6,696 nt of DNA from Bacteroidales bacterium (lineage in GTDB: Bacteria; Bacteroidota; Bacteroidia; Bacteroidales; JALTDM01): assembly GCA_026996635.1 (NCBI GenBank), contig JALWKH010000101.1, positions 1 through 6,696 on the forward strand, written 5' to 3'. Every line of letters starts with the position of its first letter. Position 1 is the stretch's first letter. The position numbers and the translations under genes were made by a program. Shown here piece by piece: positions 1 through 4,109 of this stretch. Below the pieces are notes generated by a model. That model did no database searches, was not told the origin of the DNA, and was given only the letters and a program-made list of their open reading frames with translations.

Positions 1-4
1 ACAT

Positions 5-58
5 ACCACCGTACCTGGGTATTGGCAAATCCGTAAGTCGTGGTTTTGGTACGGTTGT
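5..58. other. Imperfect inverted repeat in the left-edge non-coding stretch
   Basis: ACCGTACC (8-15) is the exact reverse complement of GGTACGGT (48-55). One mismatch further out (7/56), two more pairs form (5-6 with 57-58), enclosing a 32-nt loop. It lies 3' of the putative anti-sigma gene. There is no T-run next to it, so it is not a standard intrinsic terminator. Positions 1-80 hold no gene that can be assigned; short open stretches run off the edge on both strands. Confidence 0.4.
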
Positions 59-80
59 TCTTGCAGATTAGCTTGCTCCC

Positions 81-1562
81 TTACCTATACAAATAAATAA
101 AGCTTTTTTCCACATAAGGTTCGCCGTCATCTTTGTTGCCAGTAACTATGTAGTAATAAATGCCTTGACTTGCGGGTTCCCCTTTGATTTTACCGTCCCA
201 ACCGCCGTTCGGGTCTGTAAATTCATAAATCTTTTTGCCAGACCTGCTGAAAATTTCACAACGGAAGTTAGATAGTTTTATCGGTAATTGAATTTTGAAA
301 ACATCATTTTGTCCGTCTCCGTTCGGTGTGAATACATTAGGTTGTCCTGTTGCTTTTGGAGGCAGTAAGATAATTGTTCTCGATTTTGTTTTACTTGTAC
401 CGTCTTCGGCAGTAGCTACCAAAGTAATGGTATATTTTCCTTCTTTTTCATAGATGTGAGAAGTATTTTCTTCGGTTGATGTGCTGCCGTCACCGAAATT
501 CCAGTGGTAATTAATCTTTTTGTATCCGTAAGAGAATGTTTTGTTTTTGAAATAAATCGGCATTCCCGATCTGTTGTCCAGATATTGAACTTCAAATTCA
601 GGATCAATTAATTTTGCTTTATCTGTTTTGATTGTTATTGTCGTATCGCAGCCGTCGGTATTTTGAGCTGTTATTGTATATGTGCCGGCGGGGACATTTT
701 GCAGTTCTGTAATTTGCTTGTTGTTATAGAATATTTTCACATCTTCGGGAATTACGAATGTGATGTTGAATTTGTTGTCAAGTGTCGGTTCGATGTAGTA
801 ATATACATTCGGTTTGTCTTTGAAGGTTATTGTTACGGTATCAATTACTTTATGGGAATATGCTGTTACAAATACAGGAACAGATAGGGTAGTGGTTTTG
901 GTCTTTTTAATAATTTTTTTGTTGCCGGTTGTAAAAATTCCTTCCGGTAATATGTATTCATTTTTGCAAGTTGTAATTTTGTCCGGCATTGCAAAAAGAG
1001 AAAGGATAATTGCAGAGTCTTTTATGTTTGAAGAATTATCTTTTGCATAAATTTTATATATGCCGGGCTTGGCAAAAATAATGTTTACCTTACCTTTTGT
1101 ATTGCTTACAATTATGTTGTCTTGGTTGCTGAACCATTTAAGTCCGTTACCCGGGAATGAATATTCGTCTTTTGCAATTAATGTGTCGGTTTCGGTTTTA
1201 TTTGTGTGTGTTATGTGCTTGGTTTGCAATGTTTTATTGTTGTTATGGCTTGTTTCTTGTTGAATTGCAGTTTGTTTGGTTGCTTGGTCGGTATTTACAG
1301 GCTTTTGTTCTACTTGTATTGTCTTAACAGGCTTATTGGCTGCAATTTGTTGTGTTTTGTTTGCAGGTTGTTTTGTGGCAAAGTAAAATAATAGTGCTGC
1401 ACCTGATATAATAGCAATGGATATTTTTGCTGTTCTGATAAGTTTAGTTTTGAGAGAATATCTTTTTATTTCACCCTTTATTGAATCTGTGAGTTTATCG
1501 GAAGGTGATATTTTTATTGAAGAAGTTTTTTGTTTTAATATGTCTTCAAATTGTCCTTTCAT
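81..1562 (-). CDS. Putative transmembrane anti-sigma factor fused to PKD domain and C-terminal T9SS sorting domain
   Basis: The product has 493 residues. Residues 1-45 are polar and basic (MKGQFEDILKQ to KTKLIRTAK), residues 46-63 form one transmembrane helix (ISIAIISGAALLFYF) and 64-125 are a K/T/Q/N-rich linker. The positive-inside pattern predicts N-terminus in the cytoplasm and the rest in the periplasm. Three degenerate Ig-like segments follow (about 128-190, 195-250, 250-316), then a clear PKD domain (320-400, YHWNFGDGS and HIYEKEGKYTITLVAT). A full CHU_C-type domain ends the protein (408-493; PNVFTPNGDGQNDVF, GGWDG, ending YLYR). The ATGA overlap with the ECF sigma gene and the topology suggest an anti-sigma factor whose short N-terminus holds the sigma factor. 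The N-terminus does not show a zinc-binding ZAS motif or a FecR domain, so that role rests on context. Alternatively it could be an ordinary T9SS cargo with an uncleaved anchor. Confidence 0.85.
   Translation of the reverse strand: MKGQFEDILKQKTSSIKISPSDKLTDSIKGEIKRYSLKTKLIRTAKISIAIISGAALLFYFATKQPANKTQQIAANKPVKTIQVEQKPVNTDQATKQTAIQQETSHNNNKTLQTKHITHTNKTETDTLIAKDEYSFPGNGLKWFSNQDNIIVSNTKGKVNIIFAKPGIYKIYAKDNSSNIKDSAIILSLFAMPDKITTCKNEYILPEGIFTTGNKKIIKKTKTTTLSVPVFVTAYSHKVIDTVTITFKDKPNVYYYIEPTLDNKFNITFVIPEDVKIFYNNKQITELQNVPAGTYTITAQNTDGCDTTITIKTDKAKLIDPEFEVQYLDNRSGMPIYFKNKTFSYGYKKINYHWNFGDGSTSTEENTSHIYEKEGKYTITLVATAEDGTSKTKSRTIILLPPKATGQPNVFTPNGDGQNDVFKIQLPIKLSNFRCEIFSRSGKKIYEFTDPNGGWDGKIKGEPASQGIYYYIVTGNKDDGEPYVEKSFIYLYR
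84..341 (-). other. CHU_C/gliding-motility-type C-terminal domain within the putative anti-sigma protein
   Basis: The last 86 residues align with the sorting domain of the large cargo: PN(V/A)F(T/S)PNGDG(Q/K)NDVF at the start, IF.R.G.KI in the middle, GWDG..KG.P...G.Y, and a final arginine. The usual NRWG is SRSG here. In known T9SS cargo this domain targets the protein from periplasm to the outer-membrane translocon. Here it belongs to a protein with a predicted inner-membrane anchor. Confidence 0.85.
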
Positions 1563-2143
1563 TTTAGTTTGTTTTTAGAAGTTACATTTAATTTTTCTTC
1601 TATCATTTTTTTCAATTTGGCTTTAGCCTTTTGGTATTGTGTTTTTGAAGTGCTTTCCGAAATTCCCAGTGCTTCCGCAATTTCTTTATGAGTAAAGCCT
1701 TCTATTGCATACAAGCTCAGGACTATTCTATATCCGTCGGGAAGTTGTTCTATTAAGTCGTACAATTCTTTTTCACTGATGATATCCAGCAACAAACTGT
1801 CATCTTTTTGAGAAGAATTATCGGATACTGAATAATCTCGTTCTTCTCCTTCTATGAATTCATTCTCTCCCAGACGTTGTTTCTTCTTAAGAAAATTTAT
1901 TGCCGTATTTGCCATTATTCTTATCATCCACGACCAAATTTTATTTTCATCCTTTATGTTTCTCAGGTTATTAAGAATTTTTATAAAACCTTCCTGGAAA
2001 ACATCTTCCGCATCGTGTATATTTTTTGTGTACCTAAAGCATACACCCAGCAAAGTGTCGGCACTCCTGCGATACAATTCTTCAAGTGCCTTTCGGTCTC
2101 CTCGCTTACATTTATTTATAAAACTTTTATCAAAGCCGGGCAT
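1559..2143 (-). CDS. ECF-type RNA polymerase sigma-70 family factor
   Basis: The product is a 194-residue alternative sigma factor, typical length for the ECF group. Region 2 spans about residues 10-85: LYRRSADTLLGVCFRYTKN, then the core-binding and promoter-melting DAEDVFQEGFIKI, then WSWMIRIMANTAINFLKKKQR. After an acidic, serine-rich linker (EGEERDYSVSDNSSQKDDS), region 4 spans about 120-185, with LPDGYRIVLSLYAIEGFTHKEIAEALGIS giving the helix-turn-helix that reads the -35 element, then STSKTQYQKAKAKLK. Regions 1.1 and 3 are absent, as expected. The ATG at 2143 (MPGFDKSF) is chosen over an in-frame TTG at 2158, because family members begin close to this point and TTG starts are rare here. 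Its TGA overlaps the ATG of the next gene (ATGA), so the two are translationally coupled, as sigma/anti-sigma pairs often are. Confidence 0.94.
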   Translation of the reverse strand: MPGFDKSFINKCKRGDRKALEELYRRSADTLLGVCFRYTKNIHDAEDVFQEGFIKILNNLRNIKDENKIWSWMIRIMANTAINFLKKKQRLGENEFIEGEERDYSVSDNSSQKDDSLLLDIISEKELYDLIEQLPDGYRIVLSLYAIEGFTHKEIAEALGISESTSKTQYQKAKAKLKKMIEEKLNVTSKNKLK

Positions 2144-2206
2144 TACTCTTATGTTCAATTGTAAGACAATGTAAATTTATTATGGTCTAATAAAACGCTA
2201 AAATTT
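2144..2206 (-). promoter_or_regulatory. Intergenic region upstream of the sigma factor gene; no confident promoter
   Basis: This is a very AT-rich gap of 63 nt if the ATG at 2143 is the start. It contains a small perfect inverted repeat, ATTGT-AAG-ACAAT (2158-2170), and on the minus strand TAAATTTA, a 7 of 8 match to the -7 consensus, with no convincing -33 box. A weak AAGAG lies just before the ATG. The region could hold an autoregulated ECF promoter, but no -35/-10 pair can be named. Read-through from the transporter gene is also possible. Confidence 0.25.
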
Positions 2207-3091
2207 TTATTCCATTTTTGTCTTATTAAGTAAATATGTTCCTGAAATAATTACCAACATCCATAAAATTTGATACAAAGTAATGTTTTCTCCGTCGTTT
2301 ATTCCCCATAAAATAGCAAATACGGGAATTATGTAAGTCACGGATGATGCAAATACTGCAGATGAATAATTTATTAAGTAGTTAATTCCGATAACAGCCA
2401 ATACCGAACCGAAAACGGCGAGTATTATTATGTAAGTCAAATCATTCCACACAGGCATATAAATTATTTTGTGGAAAGTTCCTTTTGCCCACAGGTCCGC
2501 TAATGCAAAAGGTCCCAAAATAACGAAAGTAAAAACAGTAATGGATAATCCGTCCAAATCTTGCAAAAATTCTTTAACCACATTCACATTGGTGGCATAC
2601 ATAAGAGTAGCTAATAATATGGCGGAAATGTAAATGCTGTTTACCGAAAACTCGGCGGTACCTTTCGCCAGCAAAAGACCTACTGTTCCTATTGTGCCGA
2701 TAAGCAGTCCTATTACTTTCTGAATGTTAAATTTATGTTTAAAGAAGATAACCGCTATCAAAAAAGCATATATCGGTGTTATGGAATTTAGAATGCCTGC
2801 AAGAGCACTGTCAATGTATTGTTGGGCGTAAGTAAACAAGTACATTGGAATGGCATTACCTATAAAAGCAACTTCAAGCAGTGGAAGCAAATATTTTTTT
2901 TTGAATTTTTTGTAACGGAAAAAGAAAACCGGCAAAACCGTTAAAAAAGCAATAAAAATACGCAGTGACGATACTTCAAACATATCAAAGCTTCGCAGGG
3001 CTTTTTTTATCAGGATAAAAGATGCACCCCATATAAATGAAAGCAGGAATAATAAAATCCATTGGTTTGTCCTTTTGTTTAAATCAAACAT
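2207..3091 (-). CDS. EamA-family (DMT superfamily) inner-membrane transporter
   Basis: The product has 294 residues, the usual length for the two-domain 10-TMS drug/metabolite transporter group. About ten hydrophobic helices can be placed (near residues 9-28, 37-57, 66-88, 95-115, 124-142, 151-170, 180-200, 216-236, 244-264 and 271-289), forming two EamA repeats. Family marks include FIWGASFILIKKAL in helix 1, LRIFIAF in helix 2, SALAGILNSITPIYAFLIA around helix 4 and the matching SSAVFASSVTYIIPVFAILWG in the second half. Such proteins usually export or exchange amino acids or other small metabolites; the substrate cannot be read from sequence. The ATG is supported because helix 1 begins about eleven residues later. 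It sits between a T9SS pair and a sigma/anti-sigma pair with no evident functional link, and may have its own promoter in the hairpin gap. Confidence 0.9.
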   Translation of the reverse strand: MFDLNKRTNQWILLFLLSFIWGASFILIKKALRSFDMFEVSSLRIFIAFLTVLPVFFFRYKKFKKKYLLPLLEVAFIGNAIPMYLFTYAQQYIDSALAGILNSITPIYAFLIAVIFFKHKFNIQKVIGLLIGTIGTVGLLLAKGTAEFSVNSIYISAILLATLMYATNVNVVKEFLQDLDGLSITVFTFVILGPFALADLWAKGTFHKIIYMPVWNDLTYIIILAVFGSVLAVIGINYLINYSSAVFASSVTYIIPVFAILWGINDGENITLYQILWMLVIISGTYLLNKTKME

Positions 3092-3100
3092 AAAAAAGTA

Positions 3101-3105
3101 CCTCT
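3101..3105 (-). promoter_or_regulatory. Possible Shine-Dalgarno (AGAGG) of the transporter gene
   Basis: The minus strand reads AGAGG, nine bases before the ATG at 3091. It lies largely in the 3' arm of the hairpin, so it would be paired in a read-through transcript from the upstream genes and free in a short transcript. Bacteroidota often start translation without such a site, so its use is uncertain. Confidence 0.3.
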
Positions 3106-3116
3106 GCGTTTTGTTG

Positions 3117-3124
3117 CAAAGGTA
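3117..3124 (-). promoter_or_regulatory. Candidate Bacteroidota -7 promoter element (TAnnTTTG) for the transporter gene
   Basis: On the minus strand this reads TACCTTTG, a perfect match to the Bacteroidota primary sigma -7 consensus TAnnTTTG. It lies 25 nt before the ATG at 3091, which would give a 5' leader of about 20 nt. No clear TTTG -33 element is seen at the expected distance upstream, so this rests on one box only. It sits in the 5' arm of the hairpin, so a transcript started here would lack that arm. Confidence 0.4.
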
Positions 3125-3153
3125 CTTTAAAAAAGTTCAGGTTGTTCAGCCTA

Positions 3154-4098
3154 TTATCTTGTTTTAGGTATAAAAGTTACTGAAAGTTCTATTGCACCTT
3201 TACCGTTTGTGTAATATGCCAAATCGGAAATGTTGTAGTCGTAACTCAACATAAAGGATAAATTTTTGTACTTGGTGCCCAGCATTATTATTAAGGCGTC
3301 ATCCATTCTGAAATATGTACCAAGATACAAATCCACTTTATCGTTTATGCTGTATGAGCCTCGGAATCCCGGTGTTATTTCCATTACATTTTCCTGCATC
3401 ATCCACAATGCTCCGGGTACAATGAGGAGTTGGTCGTTTACTTGTATGTCACTGCCCAGTATGGATTGAAATCTCATAGGCCACCTTCTCGGGTTATCGC
3501 CTGCAAAGTTTATTTTGGGCATCGTTGCGTGATAGATTGAGAAGCTTATGTAAGGGCGGAACATTTTGCCGTTGTTTAGGAATTTATAATAAATTCCTAA
3601 ATTTGCCTCGGGAGCATAAACGGTTCTTCTGTCCAATGTTTCCCCGTTAGGTACATCACTGTCAAAGTTATCTACAACCCATTGATTGTCAAACACCAGC
3701 TCGTCAGGATTCAGACTTATTGATACAAAACCAAGTTGAACTCCACCTGATAAAAAGTGTTTTTCGTTTGGTGTTGTGATTTGGTACGCACCGGACAATA
3801 CAAATTTAAATACATTCAAAGCCCTCGAAGCGTCGTCACTTACAATATAGCCTCCAAAGCCCATTCTGTCGTTATACGGCATATCAAAACTCAATAGGCT
3901 TGTCAGGTATTTACCCGACAGGTTACCCCATTGGCTTCTTGATTGGGCTGTTACGCGGTAGTTGTCTTTTATCATACCTGTTGCCGCAGGGTTATAATAC
4001 ACGCTACCGTTATAAAATTGCGAAAAGTGAATGTCTTGGGCTTTTACTCCAGAAATCGCAATGATGATGAATAATATTAATAATGCTTTTATTTTCAT
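3154..4098 (-). CDS. PorP/SprF-family type IX secretion outer-membrane protein
   Basis: The product is a 314-residue predicted outer-membrane beta-barrel protein, the usual length for the PorP/SprF family. A signal peptide spans residues 1-20 (MKIK, then a hydrophobic run, then VKA before Gln21). The mature protein opens with QDIHFSQFYNG..YYNPAATG, the recognisable family start, followed by alternating strands such as FGGYIVSDDA, FLSGGVQLGF and RPYISFSIYH, plus the RRWPMRF segment. Family members act with the T9SS; SprF is needed for surface delivery of the CHU_C-domain adhesin SprB in Flavobacterium. The ATG lies 11 nt after the stop of the upstream cargo gene with no Shine-Dalgarno, as is normal in Bacteroidota, so the two are probably co-transcribed and this is likely the partner of that cargo. 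Which paralogue it is cannot be told, so no symbol is given. Confidence 0.93.
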   Translation of the reverse strand: MKIKALLILFIIIAISGVKAQDIHFSQFYNGSVYYNPAATGMIKDNYRVTAQSRSQWGNLSGKYLTSLLSFDMPYNDRMGFGGYIVSDDASRALNVFKFVLSGAYQITTPNEKHFLSGGVQLGFVSISLNPDELVFDNQWVVDNFDSDVPNGETLDRRTVYAPEANLGIYYKFLNNGKMFRPYISFSIYHATMPKINFAGDNPRRWPMRFQSILGSDIQVNDQLLIVPGALWMMQENVMEITPGFRGSYSINDKVDLYLGTYFRMDDALIIMLGTKYKNLSFMLSYDYNISDLAYYTNGKGAIELSVTFIPKTR

Positions 4099-4109
4099 AA
4101 TGTTATGTT

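Larger units (their letters stand above)
3092..3128 (-). terminator. Hairpin plus T-run: probable intrinsic terminator of the cargo-PorP/SprF unit, abutting the next start codon
   Basis: Positions 3095-3103 pair perfectly with 3120-3128 (9 bp, AAAGTACCT with AGGTACTTT). After a single C-A mismatch (3104/3119) three more pairs form (3105-3107 with 3116-3118), closing an 8-nt loop. In the minus-strand transcript the stem is followed by a run of six T (3097-3092), three of which are in the stem, and then immediately by the ATG at 3091. There is no T-run on the plus side, so only minus-strand transcripts would be terminated. The stem is AT-leaning, so the terminator may be leaky. Confidence 0.6.

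Noticed and set aside
81..83. Read-through of the stop of the putative anti-sigma gene, since the frame stays open to the left edge
   Set aside because: The sorting domain ends exactly at its usual terminal arginine, so the stop is at the expected place; 25 open codons are not evidence of read-through.
663..1391. Several overlapping plus-strand open frames of 61-78 codons
   Set aside because: They lie opposite the putative anti-sigma gene, are rich in Cys, Phe, Leu and Val in a way typical of antisense AT-rich reading, resemble no family I know and overlap one another.
2156..2158. TTG as start codon of the sigma factor
   Set aside because: It adds only five residues (NIRV plus the start) with no family support; an ATG follows at 2143 in a good position.
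1854..2174. Two plus-strand open frames of about 100 codons
   Set aside because: Both are antisense to the sigma factor gene, whose sigma region 2 motifs make the minus strand clearly the coding one.
2189..2211. AATAAAA...TTTTATT inverted repeat after the transporter stop, considered as a terminator
   Set aside because: The stem would be entirely A-T pairs, too weak for an intrinsic terminator; expected by chance in such AT-rich sequence.
3266..3469. Plus-strand 67-codon open frame
   Set aside because: It is antisense to conserved strands of the PorP/SprF gene and has no start context or family resemblance.
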